Notes: generated by a model from the sequence alone, not told the origin. A DNA stretch of 25,189 nucleotides from Pseudomonadota bacterium (GCA_021850555.1 JAJZLX010000761.1:1-25189), one strand, 5' to 3'. Shown: positions 7,530 to 15,860, counted from the first letter of the stretch. Program-made: numbers and translations.

Positions 7530-7810
7530 GCAAAGAGACGGGTTCGAGAAAGCCGCAAACCTCGGGGCAGGCGCTCGTCCCCGTCGACTCTCGCATACCG
7601 AGTTCGAGCACCTGACGGTGTGCTGAAGGGAAGGAGCGACCGCCGCCGGATACTCCCACGAGATGTGGACGTTGCCGCGCGCTGACGCGGTGATCCACGA
7701 GAAGTTCCCCGTGCAGCCTGTGCCGGGCTCGTTGCGCAGGCCCGCGAGGCAATGCGCCCGACCGTCCAACGACCCGCCGCAAAGGTCAACGGGCAGCACT
7801 AACAGGCTAT

Positions 7811-7825
7811 CGCCTCCTGGAGGCG
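7811..7825. repeat. Perfect 7-bp palindrome CGCCTCC-T-GGAGGCG
   Basis: Both arms match exactly around a single central base. It lies within the non-coding stretch, about 570 bases upstream of the corrinoid-protein start. Function is unknown; with a one-base centre, a DNA-binding dyad is likelier than an RNA hairpin. Confidence 0.3.
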
Positions 7826-7936
7826 CAGCAGCAACGTCTAACGCCGGTCCTATGATTGGATCTTGCCGTGACAATGATGCGATTTCCGGTTCGTCCGTAG
7901 CGAACGCCGCTCCAGCCCTTGGTCTTCGACTCTAGG

Positions 7937-7964
7937 TATCGACCATTCTTGAGTAAAGTCGATA
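7937..7964. promoter_or_regulatory. Inverted repeat TATCGAC-N14-GTCGATA in AT-rich patch
   Basis: Perfect 7-bp arms at 7937-7943 and 7958-7964 coincide with the AT-richest part of the gap and with the weak minus-strand -35/-10-like pair. The arrangement is consistent with an operator over a promoter for the corrinoid operon. No family is recognised. Confidence 0.3.
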
Positions 7965-8085
7965 ATAATGTCATTGTTCATCGGACTTTCCGTGGATTTA
8001 GGAGCCCGAATCACAGCTCACGCGGTGGCGGAGCTTTGGCGCAATCCGCACCGGGAGGGCGCGGCGTGCCGGGCCAAGTTTTCAG

Positions 8086-8117
8086 GTCATGCCCCGGGTC
8101 CCTTTCCGGTGCATGAC
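8086..8117. repeat. 12-bp stem (one mismatch) downstream of the activator gene; possible transcript end
   Basis: Arms GTCATGCCCCGG (8086-8097) and CCGGTGCATGAC (8106-8117) pair with one mismatch around an 8-base loop. It lies about 80 bases past the stop of the sigma-54 activator gene (minus strand). There is no T-run after it on the minus strand, so terminator function is uncertain. Confidence 0.3.
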
Positions 8118-8198
8118 AACGTCCGCCTCTGAGCCGGGACAATCCGCGATCGTCGCTGAGCCGTTGGATCTACGAGACCAGGCACGCGCCGGCAAGCC

Positions 8199-9974
8199 TC
8201 AAGCTTCGCCAAGCCGGCGCAGGCGGTAATTCAACTGGGCGCGGGATAATCCCAGCATCCGGGCCGCCTTGGCGATGTTTCCCTTGGTGCGGGCCAGGGC
8301 CTCACGGCACAGCTGCTCGTCCCATTCGCGAATCGATAATCCGGCATCCAGTACCTGCGCGATCAGGCCGTTCGGTGCGCCGCCTTCGCCCGCCGGCTCG
8401 CCGGAACTCTCGCTTTCCCGGAACACGCCGTTTGCATCTATCAGGTAGCGAAGATCCGGCGGGATTCTTCCGGGGGGAAACAGGTGCTGCACGTCGACTA
8501 CGCCGTCCGTCCCGGCGGAAATCACAGCGCGCTCGATGATATTTTGCAATTCCCGGACATTGCCCGGGTAATCGTAACGCAGCAACGCGTCGACCGCCCC
8601 GGTGGTGAATACCTCGACCTTGCGGCCGTACTTGGCGCTGTACCGCTCCAGGAAATGCTGCATGAGCAAAGGAATGTCTTCGCGCCGATCGCGAAGCGGC
8701 GGCAATGTAATGGGAAATACGTTCAGGCGGAAGTAAAGGTCCTGCCGGAACCTGCCGGCATCGACCTCCTTGCGCAAATCCACGTTCGTCGCCGCCACCA
8801 TGCGTACGTCGACCTTGATCGGCTGCACGCCGCCAACACGCTCAACGATTCCTTCCTGCACCGCCCGCAACAGCTTTCCCTGCGCGATAAGGCTCATGGA
8901 AGAGATTTCGTCAAGAAACAGCGTACCGCCGGATGCGCGTTCGAAGCGGCCGGGACGGGAAATTGTCGCGCCCGTGAACGCGCCACGCTCGACCCCGAAC
9001 AACTCGGATTCGATCAGTGTATCGGGGATCGCCGCGCAATTGACAGCGATGAAGGGACCATTCGCCCGTGGGCTGATCGCGTGCAGAGTCGCCGTGAACA
9101 TTTCCTTGCCGACGCCCGATTCGCCTTCGAGCAGGACGGTCGCATCAATCCCGGCGACCTTCTCGAGCTTGTCGCGAGCAGCACGGAATGCCGGCGAGAC
9201 GCCGACGACTATCTGCGGCTCAGGGCCGCATCCCGTGTGCGAGGCGTCGGAGCCGGTCCTTCGGCTGCCCTGTGGCACCAGTTCCGCCACCGAGTAGAAA
9301 CGCACCTGCGATTCATCCTCTGCCCAATCCTTTGCCGGCCGGCCGATGCACCGGCAACAGGGCGCTCCCATGGCCGTACACTCGACCTCCTTATATAGCA
9401 TCTCCGTTCCATTGATGGAGCTGGCATAGCCGTTCGCATAGCCGACCAGCATCCAGCATACCGGAACCGAGCTGAGACCGAACGCAGCAACATGTTCGGC
9501 CGCTTCGACCGACCCCTGCCACGTGAACGTTCCCCGGTAGCTTCCCCTGTCCGCATTCAGAGTAAACCGGTTCGGAAGCACTTTCACGAGCCCTTCCAAA
9601 CCATGAAGGCGCGCGCCGGCATTGAAGAAGATGCTGGCCACGTCACCGGACGCACCATGTGACCACCGGTTGCGGACTATCGCGGCATCCTTGGTGCCGG
9701 CGACGTGCCCCATCCGCATCAGCAATTCGCGGGCTTTTTCCAGCCCCAGCGTGGAAATGAGTTCCTGCCGGAGCGCGCCGTACGCCGCGGCATGCACAAG
9801 CACCATCCGCTGGTCGCCAAACCAGATTCGCCCGTCTTCGGGCGTAAACTTCAGGCTCTCGAACAGCTCCCGCAAGGTGGGGGAGGCCCCGCTGTCCCAA
9901 TTCCGATCAGAGGTGATCTGCGAACGTCCCGTCTGCCGCATCACCTCGGCCAGCGTCAGCCCTGCTTCATTCAT
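8199..9974 (-). CDS. XylR/DmpR-type sigma-54-dependent transcriptional activator
   Basis: A 591-residue enhancer-binding protein. Residues about 35-140 look like the XylR_N aromatic-sensor domain. The V4R region follows (about 150-215), with VCWMLVGYANGYAS and C199/C206/C207/C209 suitable for a metal site. The AAA+ domain has Walker A GESGVGKE (284-291), the sigma-54 contact loop GAFTGA (331-336) and Walker B TLFLDE (351-356). The C-terminus carries a Fis-like helix-turn-helix (GNIAKAARMLGLSRAQLNYRLRRLG). Members of this family bind an aromatic or related effector directly through the N-terminal domain and then activate -24/-12 promoters. The gene is divergent from the TonB/GMC/SDR operon, whose upstream region carries such a promoter, so this is its probable regulator; control of the corrinoid operon is possible but unproven. 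Start: ATG 9972-9974 with GGTGAG just upstream. The effector is unknown. Confidence 0.95.
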   Translation of the reverse strand: MNEAGLTLAEVMRQTGRSQITSDRNWDSGASPTLRELFESLKFTPEDGRIWFGDQRMVLVHAAAYGALRQELISTLGLEKARELLMRMGHVAGTKDAAIVRNRWSHGASGDVASIFFNAGARLHGLEGLVKVLPNRFTLNADRGSYRGTFTWQGSVEAAEHVAAFGLSSVPVCWMLVGYANGYASSINGTEMLYKEVECTAMGAPCCRCIGRPAKDWAEDESQVRFYSVAELVPQGSRRTGSDASHTGCGPEPQIVVGVSPAFRAARDKLEKVAGIDATVLLEGESGVGKEMFTATLHAISPRANGPFIAVNCAAIPDTLIESELFGVERGAFTGATISRPGRFERASGGTLFLDEISSMSLIAQGKLLRAVQEGIVERVGGVQPIKVDVRMVAATNVDLRKEVDAGRFRQDLYFRLNVFPITLPPLRDRREDIPLLMQHFLERYSAKYGRKVEVFTTGAVDALLRYDYPGNVRELQNIIERAVISAGTDGVVDVQHLFPPGRIPPDLRYLIDANGVFRESESSGEPAGEGGAPNGLIAQVLDAGLSIREWDEQLCREALARTKGNIAKAARMLGLSRAQLNYRLRRLGEA

Positions 9975-10005
9975 CGCTCACCCCCCCGACCGATGCCTCG
10001 ATGGC

Positions 10006-10039
10006 GAAAATCATACACTCGCCTGAGAAAACCATACAC
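10006..10039. repeat. Tandem 13-bp direct repeat, 21-bp period, upstream of activator gene
   Basis: GAAAATCATACAC at 10006-10018 and GAAAACCATACAC at 10027-10039 differ at one base and are exactly 21 bp apart, about two helical turns, so both faces align. They lie 32-65 bases upstream of the activator's ATG. Possible roles are an operator for its own control or part of its promoter; the minus-strand copy contains TATGAT, a -10-like hexamer, but without a good -35. Confidence 0.5.
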
Positions 10040-10138
10040 ATTCCGGCGTTTTCGGGAACTCCGGAAGAAGACTTTTATCATGGTTTGCGCATTGCGGCCG
10101 TTGCGACGGCAAACGTAGCGGCATAAAGCGGGATTCCC

Positions 10139-10159
10139 ATTGCAAGGCCTCCTTGCAAT
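10139..10159. promoter_or_regulatory. 9-bp inverted repeat, candidate upstream activating site for the XylR-like regulator
   Basis: Arm ATTGCAAGG (10139-10147), spacer CCT, then its exact reverse complement (10151-10159). It ends 52 bases before the -24 element of the sigma-54 promoter. A partly similar sequence with ATTGC, GGCC and TTGC lies at 10091-10106 and could be a second, weaker site. Binding by the divergent activator is inferred from position. Confidence 0.6.
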
Positions 10160-10211
10160 TTCAGTGAATTAGCCGCTCGGTACGTAAAGCACCTCATCCT
10201 CTGCCGCAATC

Positions 10212-10227
10212 TGGCACGATGCTTGCT
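10212..10227 (+). promoter_or_regulatory. Sigma-54 (-24/-12) promoter TGGCACG-N4-TTGCT
   Basis: TGGCACG at 10212-10218, four bases, then TTGCT at 10223-10227 matches the RpoN consensus (TGGCACG-N4-TTGCW) completely, including the invariant GG and GC at correct spacing. Transcription would start near 10238 and run into the TonB-receptor operon. The nearby XylR-type activator supports the call. Confidence 0.9.
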
Positions 10228-10305
10228 TAGCCTCCTGTCAGAGCACCCGCGGCGAAAATTTTTTCAAGTCGCCACGGGATCAAGGGGGCAAGCCTGCGAT
10301 CTGCA

Positions 10306-10348
10306 TCCGTTTGACCTGCCAGGTGCGCCGCTTCGCGTCGCAAACGGA
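10306..10348 (+). other. Possible structured element in leader of the TonB-receptor transcript
   Basis: An outer stem pairs TCCGTTTG (10306-10313) with CAAACGGA (10341-10348), perfect over 8 bp. It encloses two small potential hairpins, ACCT-GCC-AGGT and GCG...CGC around CTTCG, which would give a three-way junction about 100 bases before the start codon. An earlier 5-bp stem (10251-10255 with 10269-10273) encloses an A/T-rich loop. No known riboswitch family is recognised. Confidence 0.35.
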
Positions 10349-10450
10349 CGGTGATGATGCTGTCTTATCACCCTTAGCTACGATCGAATCCGAAATCGCA
10401 TTTGAAACCATATCGATAGACGGCTAGTAAGACCCGGGGGGGTGACGGTG

Positions 10451-12961
10451 ATGAAGCACACGAGCCATGTTGATTGGCAAAAATCAGTTCTGCAGCGCCT
10501 GCAGAGAACATCGCCAAACCGGCGCCAGCCCCTGGCGGCGCTGACCGGAGCCTTGGCGCTCGGGGCGATGGCCCTGGCGCCGACGATGGGCGTCGCCGCA
10601 CCGGTTGCCAACAGCAAACCGGAGTCGAAAGGCACCCAGGCGGTCAATCCCGCCAACTTTGGCGCCCTGCAGCCGATCATAGTGACGGCCCGGTTCAAAA
10701 GAGAAAACCTTCAGGACTCGCCGTTGGCCATGACGGTTCTGAGCGCAAACGCGCTGCAGGAACGCGGCATCACGAACATCACCGGCATCGCCCGAAACGT
10801 GCCGAACATGACGCTCTTGCCCGCGGGCGCCGGCTACGGCAAATCGGCCGTCGCCTACATCCGCGGTGTCGGCCAGAACGATTTCAATTTTGCGTTCGAA
10901 CCAGGCGTCGGCCTGTATGTCGACGGCATCTATTACTCGACGCTGTTCGGATCGGACTTCACGCTGGGCGATGTCGCGCGGATCGAGGTGTTGCGCGGCC
11001 CGCAAGGCACCTTGTTCGGAAGGAACTCTGAAGGCGGCGCAATTCTCATCTACGACGTCCAACCGGGTCCGAAACGCGACGGGTACGTGCAGGTCGGCTA
11101 CGGCAGCTATGGCCGCCAGATGATCCGTGCCGCATCCAACGCGACGCTGATCCCCGGCAAGCTTTATATGCGCGTATTCGGCGCCGCCGAGAGGGCCAAT
11201 GGCTACGTCAATATACTGGACTACGCCTGCAAAAACCCTGGCATGGCGGGAAACCTGAAGCCAACTACCTATAGCAACAATTGCCGGACGGGAACTGAAG
11301 GCTCTACCAACACCATCATGGGCCGCGTTGCCTTCAAGTGGCTGGTCAATGACCATCTGACGGTCAATCTTTCCGCGGACATGGAGCGGGACGGCGGTAC
11401 CGCCGCGCCCGATATCCCGCTCATGATCGATCCGACCTATCCCGGCGCGGGAACGGCGAACTACAACACCTACGTCGCCATTCCGTATTATGGCATCCCG
11501 ATCAGCTCCCGGTTCGTAACCGGCAGCATGTACAGCACCTATTCGACCTTCACCGATCAGCGCAGCGGCATTTCCATTCCGAATGCCAACACCATGAATG
11601 CCGCCGGCGTACAGAGCAAGATCACGTGGCGCGCGCCAGATCACGTGCGGGTCGTCTCCCTCACGGGTTATCGCAACAACAGCGGCCAGTTTTCGGACAA
11701 CAAGGGCGGACCGATCCCCATCGAGCTCGTCTACAACCACGTGAAGCACCACCAGTTCAGCGAAGAGCTGCGGGCCTCCGGAAAAGCAATTGACCACAGG
11801 CTCGACTGGACTGTCGGCGGATTCTACTTCAAAGGCTATAGCTGGAACGGCGGGGAAGTCGATGTGCCGGGCGCACAGATTCTTCCGCCTGGTCTGTTGC
11901 CGGCGTTTCCGGATGGCACATACGGAATCAACTTCAAGCTGAATGACCCCGTGCACTCCATGAACATTTCCGGCTTCGTCCATGGCATCTACAGCTTCAC
12001 CAAAAAGCTGAGCCTGGAGCTTGGAGCGCGATACAGCTACGACACGAAGACGTATACGTTCTATCGCTTGCTGCTGCCGCTCACGCCCGCGAACCCCATC
12101 TTCCCTCCGGGCACCTTCCTGTTCCCGATTACTTCGGAGAGTTCATCCTCCCACCGCGTCGATCCGAAAGTCGCGCTGCAGTATCAATGGACCCCGAACC
12201 TGATGACCTATGTCTCGTATGCCACGGGCTACAAGGCCGGCGGCATCAATCCGCGTCCGGCGGCGGCCAGCCAGGTTGTTCCCTTCCGCCCGGAATGGCT
12301 GCAGGACTACGAAGTCGGCATCAAGAGCCAGTGGTTTGACAACCGCCTGCGCGCCAACCTGACGGCCTTCGTCAACAATTACCATCAGATGCAGGTTATC
12401 GGCATCACGGCCGCCAAGAGCGGCGTGGCGACCTCGCTGGTCATGAACGCCGCCTCCGCGAAGATCACCGGGGTCGAGTTTCAAGGCGACGCCGAGCCTG
12501 TGAACCGGCTGCTGCTCAATTTCTCGTTCGGATATCTCCACTTCAGATATCAAAGCCTGGGCGGCGCGGCATACAATCCGGTCAGCAATCCAAGCGGCAT
12601 CACGCTGGGTGACGTGCCGCCGTACGTTCCGAAGTTCAAGACCAACATTGGGGTGCAATACACCTTCAATTTCGACAACTTTGGCACCGTTACGCCGCGC
12701 GTCGACTGGACATACCAGTCCAGGATCTACTTTGACGTACAGAATTCCGACCTCGCCTCTCAGGCCGGATATGGTCTGCTCAACCTCGATCTGACCTACG
12801 GAACGCCCGATGGGAAATGGACTGCTGCGTTACAAGTGCATAATGCGACGGACAAGCATTATTTCCTCACGATGTTCAATCTACTGAGCTCGTACGGCAC
12901 CCTTTACGGCCAGCCCGCCATGCCGAGGACGCTGTTTTTCACGATCAAGCGGACATTCTGA
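10451..12961 (+). CDS. TonB-dependent outer-membrane receptor
   Basis: An 836-residue outer-membrane receptor for energised uptake, with a basic N-region and hydrophobic segment (about 27-46) and probable cleavage near A50 (GVAA-PVAN). The TonB box IIVTAR follows (76-81). The plug domain contains the typical VAYIRGVGQNDF, VGLYVDGIYY and IEVLRGPQGTLFGRNSEGG motifs. The rest is beta-barrel with alternating aromatic strands, ending in the terminal Phe (TLFFTIKRTF). Receptors of this large class serve proteobacterial catabolic clusters and need not carry siderophores; the adjacent oxidoreductases suggest a hydrophobic or bulky organic substrate. The ATG at 10451 is chosen over the upstream in-frame GTG (10442) because the G-rich GGGGGGTGA precedes it as ribosome site. 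First gene after the sigma-54 promoter; 44 bases separate it from the EthD gene. Confidence 0.95.
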   Translation: MKHTSHVDWQKSVLQRLQRTSPNRRQPLAALTGALALGAMALAPTMGVAAPVANSKPESKGTQAVNPANFGALQPIIVTARFKRENLQDSPLAMTVLSANALQERGITNITGIARNVPNMTLLPAGAGYGKSAVAYIRGVGQNDFNFAFEPGVGLYVDGIYYSTLFGSDFTLGDVARIEVLRGPQGTLFGRNSEGGAILIYDVQPGPKRDGYVQVGYGSYGRQMIRAASNATLIPGKLYMRVFGAAERANGYVNILDYACKNPGMAGNLKPTTYSNNCRTGTEGSTNTIMGRVAFKWLVNDHLTVNLSADMERDGGTAAPDIPLMIDPTYPGAGTANYNTYVAIPYYGIPISSRFVTGSMYSTYSTFTDQRSGISIPNANTMNAAGVQSKITWRAPDHVRVVSLTGYRNNSGQFSDNKGGPIPIELVYNHVKHHQFSEELRASGKAIDHRLDWTVGGFYFKGYSWNGGEVDVPGAQILPPGLLPAFPDGTYGINFKLNDPVHSMNISGFVHGIYSFTKKLSLELGARYSYDTKTYTFYRLLLPLTPANPIFPPGTFLFPITSESSSSHRVDPKVALQYQWTPNLMTYVSYATGYKAGGINPRPAAASQVVPFRPEWLQDYEVGIKSQWFDNRLRANLTAFVNNYHQMQVIGITAAKSGVATSLVMNAASAKITGVEFQGDAEPVNRLLLNFSFGYLHFRYQSLGGAAYNPVSNPSGITLGDVPPYVPKFKTNIGVQYTFNFDNFGTVTPRVDWTYQSRIYFDVQNSDLASQAGYGLLNLDLTYGTPDGKWTAALQVHNATDKHYFLTMFNLLSSYGTLYGQPAMPRTLFFTIKRTF

Positions 12962-13005
12962 AATTCCAGCACCGGCGATTCTGTATTCGTGAAAGGGTTA
13001 CCGCC

Positions 13006-13326
13006 ATGAGATGCATTACCGTGCTCTATCCGATGAAGGACAATGAGGGCTTCGACTTCGACTTCTACAAGCGCCGGCACGTGCCCCTGATCCAGGACAT
13101 TCTCGGCAAGTCGCTGCACAAGATAGAGGTACGCAAGGGCCATTCTTCACACGACGGCGGAGCGCCGACCTACGTTGCCGTGATCAGCATCTGGATCGCG
13201 GATTGGGAGGCGTATGAGAAGGCCATGACCGCCCGTACGCAGGAACTGCTTGACGAGGTGCCGCTGTTCACCAAGGTCATGCCGATCATGCAGATCGACG
13301 AGGTCTATTGCGAGGGCATTCCATGA
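13006..13326 (+). CDS. EthD-domain protein
   Basis: A 106-residue protein of the EthD family (dimeric alpha/beta-barrel ferredoxin-like fold, named from the ethyl tert-butyl ether degradation cluster). Family features are the N-terminal strand ITVLYPM, the FDFDFYKRRHVPLIQDILG segment with its conserved Tyr and His, and the final strand leading to VMPIMQIDEVY. The biochemical role of EthD proteins is not settled; related folds include monooxygenases and small-molecule isomerases. The ATG at 13006 has AAAGGG upstream. Its stop overlaps the GMC gene start (ATGA at 13323-13326), so the two products are probably made together and may act in sequence. It could protect, bind or rearrange the substrate of the GMC enzyme; this is a guess from coupling. 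Confidence 0.9.
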   Translation: MRCITVLYPMKDNEGFDFDFYKRRHVPLIQDILGKSLHKIEVRKGHSSHDGGAPTYVAVISIWIADWEAYEKAMTARTQELLDEVPLFTKVMPIMQIDEVYCEGIP

Positions 13327-14960
13327 TGCCAGCCGGCTCGGCGCGAAGCTTCGACTATGTGATCGTCGGAGCGGGCTCGGCCGGCTGCGTTCTAGCCAAC
13401 CGTCTCTCGGAGGAGAAGGACGCGTCCGTTCTGCTCCTGGAGGCGGGCGGCCGGGCGACCGGATTCTTCAAGGACATGCCCATCGCCTTCCCGCGCTACG
13501 TGCTGCGGCGCGATCTTAACTGGAACTTCGAGAGCGAGCCGGAACCTTACGCCAACAACCGCCGCATCCAGATTCCGCGCGGCAAGGCGCTGGGCGGCTC
13601 CACGGCGATCAATGGCATGGTCTATGCCCGCGGCCACCGCCTCGACTACGATGACTGGGCGCTGAACGGGCTCGCCGGCTGGAGCTATGCGGATGTTCTG
13701 CCCTATTTCCGGCGTTCGGAGAACAGCTGGGCGGGCGACAATCTCTATCACGGCACGGGCGGCCCGATGGACGTGGTCACTCCGACCGACAACCAGATGT
13801 ACCGCGAGCTGCTTGATTCCGTGGTTGCAGCTGGCTTTCCGGCGACGGCCGATTATCACGGCGAGCACAGCGAAGGCATTCAGCGCGCCGAATTGACCAT
13901 CAACAGGGGTCTGCGGGGCAATGTGGCGCGGCTTTATCTGGCGCCGGCCTTGTCTCGGCCCAACCTTTCGCTCCTCAGCCGCGCACATGCCACGCGGGTG
14001 CTGTTCGAGGGCAGGCGCGCCGTCGGCGTTGAATATCTGCAGGGCAGTCGGGTTCATGCCGTCCGCGCAAACCGCGAGGTCATCCTTGCCGGCGGCAGCT
14101 ACGGCTCGGCGCAGCTGCTGATGCTTTCGGGCATAGGGCCGGCTGGCGAGCTGATGCGCCACGGGATCTCAACGCTTGTCGATCTGCCCGGCGTGGGCAA
14201 GAACCTGGTGGAGCACCCTTTCCTGTTCCTCGGCTGGGAGACGCAGGCTGGCACCTACAGGGACAAGCTGCGGTTGGACCGGGCCACACTGCTGGTGCTT
14301 CGGTGGTTCTTTTTCCGGACCGGAGCTTTTGCCACCAACGGCACCGGCGCCAACGTGTTCGTGCGCACCGAGCCGCATCTTGACCGGCCGGACATGCAGT
14401 ACACCTGCGTCTCGGTGGAGCTGAGCTCGAACGACATCTGGTTTCCTTTGATCCGCAAAGCAGACCGCATGCTCCGCTGTGGCATCTCGATGATACGCGA
14501 AGACAGCCGCGGAGAGGTCACGCTGCGCTCGGCCGATCCGCGCGATCCGCCGCGCATCCTCTTCAACCTCTTCAAGGAGCGCTCGGACGTGGAGCGCATG
14601 ATCCGCGGCGTGCGCATCGCCCGGGAGATCTACAGCCAGCCGCCGCTGAAGCAGTTCATCGCCGGCGAGCTCGTTCCGGGCGAACGCGTGCGCAGCGACA
14701 AGGAACTGGAAAAGTTCGTTCGCTCGGAAGGCGCCATCACCCAGCATCCGGTCGGCACCTGCAGAATGGGAACGGATAGCGATCCCGCCGCGGTGGTAGA
14801 CGCCGCGCTCCGGGTGCGCGGCGTGGAGGCGCTGCGCGTCGTGGATGCTTCGGTGATGCCCAACGTCCCCGGCGGCAATACCAATGCGCCCACGATCATG
14901 ATCGCGGAGAAGGGAGCCGACATGCTGCGTGGCCGCCTGCTGGCGCGCGCGCAGGTCTAG
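13323..14960 (+). CDS. GMC-family FAD-dependent alcohol oxidoreductase (choline dehydrogenase-like)
   Basis: A 545-residue glucose-methanol-choline family flavoenzyme. FAD is bound by [10 protein letters not shown] (G16-x-G18-x2-G21) with E40 at the end of the second strand. The family signature [18 protein letters not shown] follows, and the C-terminal active site has H475 ([10 protein letters not shown]) with N521 (GGNTNAP), the His-Asn pair typical of choline dehydrogenase-like members. It oxidises a primary or secondary alcohol to a carbonyl; family members act on choline, polyethylene glycol, terpenoid or aryl alcohols, and the sequence does not decide. No signal peptide is seen, so it is cytoplasmic or membrane-associated. 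The ATG at 13323 overlaps the EthD stop and has GCGAGGG upstream; a second ATG follows at 13326. Nine bases separate it from the next SDR gene. Confidence 0.95.
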   Translation: MMPAGSARSFDYVIVGAGSAGCVLANRLSEEKDASVLLLEAGGRATGFFKDMPIAFPRYVLRRDLNWNFESEPEPYANNRRIQIPRGKALGGSTAINGMVYARGHRLDYDDWALNGLAGWSYADVLPYFRRSENSWAGDNLYHGTGGPMDVVTPTDNQMYRELLDSVVAAGFPATADYHGEHSEGIQRAELTINRGLRGNVARLYLAPALSRPNLSLLSRAHATRVLFEGRRAVGVEYLQGSRVHAVRANREVILAGGSYGSAQLLMLSGIGPAGELMRHGISTLVDLPGVGKNLVEHPFLFLGWETQAGTYRDKLRLDRATLLVLRWFFFRTGAFATNGTGANVFVRTEPHLDRPDMQYTCVSVELSSNDIWFPLIRKADRMLRCGISMIREDSRGEVTLRSADPRDPPRILFNLFKERSDVERMIRGVRIAREIYSQPPLKQFIAGELVPGERVRSDKELEKFVRSEGAITQHPVGTCRMGTDSDPAAVVDAALRVRGVEALRVVDASVMPNVPGGNTNAPTIMIAEKGADMLRGRLLARAQV

Positions 14961-14969
14961 GAGAAGCGG

Positions 14970-15860
14970 ATGAGAAATCTGCAGGACAAGGTCGCCTTCG
15001 TGACCGGCGGGAGCAGCGGCATCGGTCTTGGCATCGTCAAGGTCCTGGCCGAAGAGGGCATGAAGGTCGCCTTCAGTTACCGTAACGCCGCGCACCGCGA
15101 TGAGACGCTGGCCTATTTCGCTGGCCTCCCGCAGCAGCGGGTCTTGCCAGTCGAGCTGGATGTGACAGATCGCACGGACCTCGCCCGTACGGCCGACCGG
15201 ATCGAGCGGACACTGGGGCCTGTGCAGGTTCTCGTCAATAATGCCGGCGTGGCCGTGCATGGCCTCATCGAGCACGCCACCTATGACGACTGGGACTGGG
15301 TGCTGGGCGTCAACCTCGGCGGCGTGGTCAACGGCATCGTCACCTTTCTGCCACGCATGCTGGCGAGCGGACTGGACTGCCATATCGTCAACGTCTCTTC
15401 CATGGGCGGGGTGGCGGCCCTGGGCGCGGTGGGACTGTACGCCACCTCGAAATTCGCTGTGGTCGGGCTGACCGAGGCGCTGCGCACCGACATGATCGGG
15501 CGCAGGATCGGTGTTTCGGTCTATTGTCCCGGGCCGGTGCAGTCGAACATCGCCGACAGTGAGCGCAGCCGTCCGCAATCGCTGGCGTTTACCGGCTACA
15601 GCGCGGAAGACGCCGCTGTCGGTGCCCCGCCGCCGGATTCCATGCAGCATGCCATGAGCCCGGTCGAGGCCGGACGGCATGTGCTGCGCGGCATCCGCGA
15701 CAACGCGCTCTATATCTTCAGCCACCCCGAATTCCGCGAGGTAATGGCCGCGCGCCACGCCGCCATCATGGCCGCCGTTCCGAACGACCCGATCGATCAG
15801 GCGCGGGCCGATTCCATCCGCTGGATTCTCTCCAATCCGATCTACAGCGAAGGGGCCTGA
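14970..15860 (+). CDS. Short-chain dehydrogenase/reductase (probably NADP-dependent)
   Basis: A 296-residue classical SDR with TGGSSGIG (12-19), NNAG (90-93), N115 and the catalytic S144-Y157-K161. The second beta strand ends FSYRN with R38 and no acidic residue, which favours NADP(H). A C-terminal extension of about 50 residues beyond the usual 250, rich in Ala/Arg/Asp, is shared in outline with the next gene. It probably interconverts an alcohol and ketone in the pathway begun by the GMC enzyme. GGAGA lies 8 bases before the ATG. With the next gene it forms a tandem pair of similar length and motif positions, most simply an old duplication. Confidence 0.93.
   Translation: MRNLQDKVAFVTGGSSGIGLGIVKVLAEEGMKVAFSYRNAAHRDETLAYFAGLPQQRVLPVELDVTDRTDLARTADRIERTLGPVQVLVNNAGVAVHGLIEHATYDDWDWVLGVNLGGVVNGIVTFLPRMLASGLDCHIVNVSSMGGVAALGAVGLYATSKFAVVGLTEALRTDMIGRRIGVSVYCPGPVQSNIADSERSRPQSLAFTGYSAEDAAVGAPPPDSMQHAMSPVEAGRHVLRGIRDNALYIFSHPEFREVMAARHAAIMAAVPNDPIDQARADSIRWILSNPIYSEGA

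Larger units (their letters stand above)
7246..8198. other. 953-bp intergenic region between corrinoid operon and sigma-54 activator gene
   Basis: I see no convincing gene here on either strand; the open frames are short, Arg/Ser/Pro-rich and overlap one another. The region should contain the promoter of the corrinoid operon and the end of the activator transcript. It holds several palindromes (7381-7406, 7511-7529, 7811-7825, 7937-7964, 8086-8117) and an AT-richer patch at about 7935-7985. On the minus strand that patch has a weak sigma-70-like pair (ATGACA, 18 bases, AAGAAT), which would give a leader of about 650 bases. I found no good -24/-12 promoter and no convincing cobalamin-riboswitch core. 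Confidence 0.6.
9975..10450. promoter_or_regulatory. 476-bp divergent regulatory region between activator and TonB-receptor genes
   Basis: No gene is visible here. From left to right it holds the activator's ribosome site, a 13-bp direct repeat with 21-bp period, a 9-bp inverted repeat, a -24/-12 sigma-54 promoter directed rightward, and a roughly 210-base leader with a possible structured element before the TonB-receptor start. The order activator site then promoter, at about 53-73 bases spacing, is normal for enhancer-dependent promoters. Confidence 0.8.

Noticed and set aside
7553..7575. Minus-strand TGCCCCG-N4-TTGCG as a sigma-54 promoter for the corrinoid operon
   Set aside because: The invariant GG of the -24 element is GC here and the -24 heptamer matches only 5 of 7, so it is too weak to call.
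8112..8130. GCATGAC hairpin at 8086-8117 as an intrinsic terminator of the activator gene
   Set aside because: No T-run follows on the minus strand; listed only as a stem.
10484..11983. 499-residue minus-strand frame over the TonB receptor gene
   Set aside because: The plus strand encodes a full TonB-dependent receptor with plug and barrel motifs; the antisense frame has no recognisable domain.
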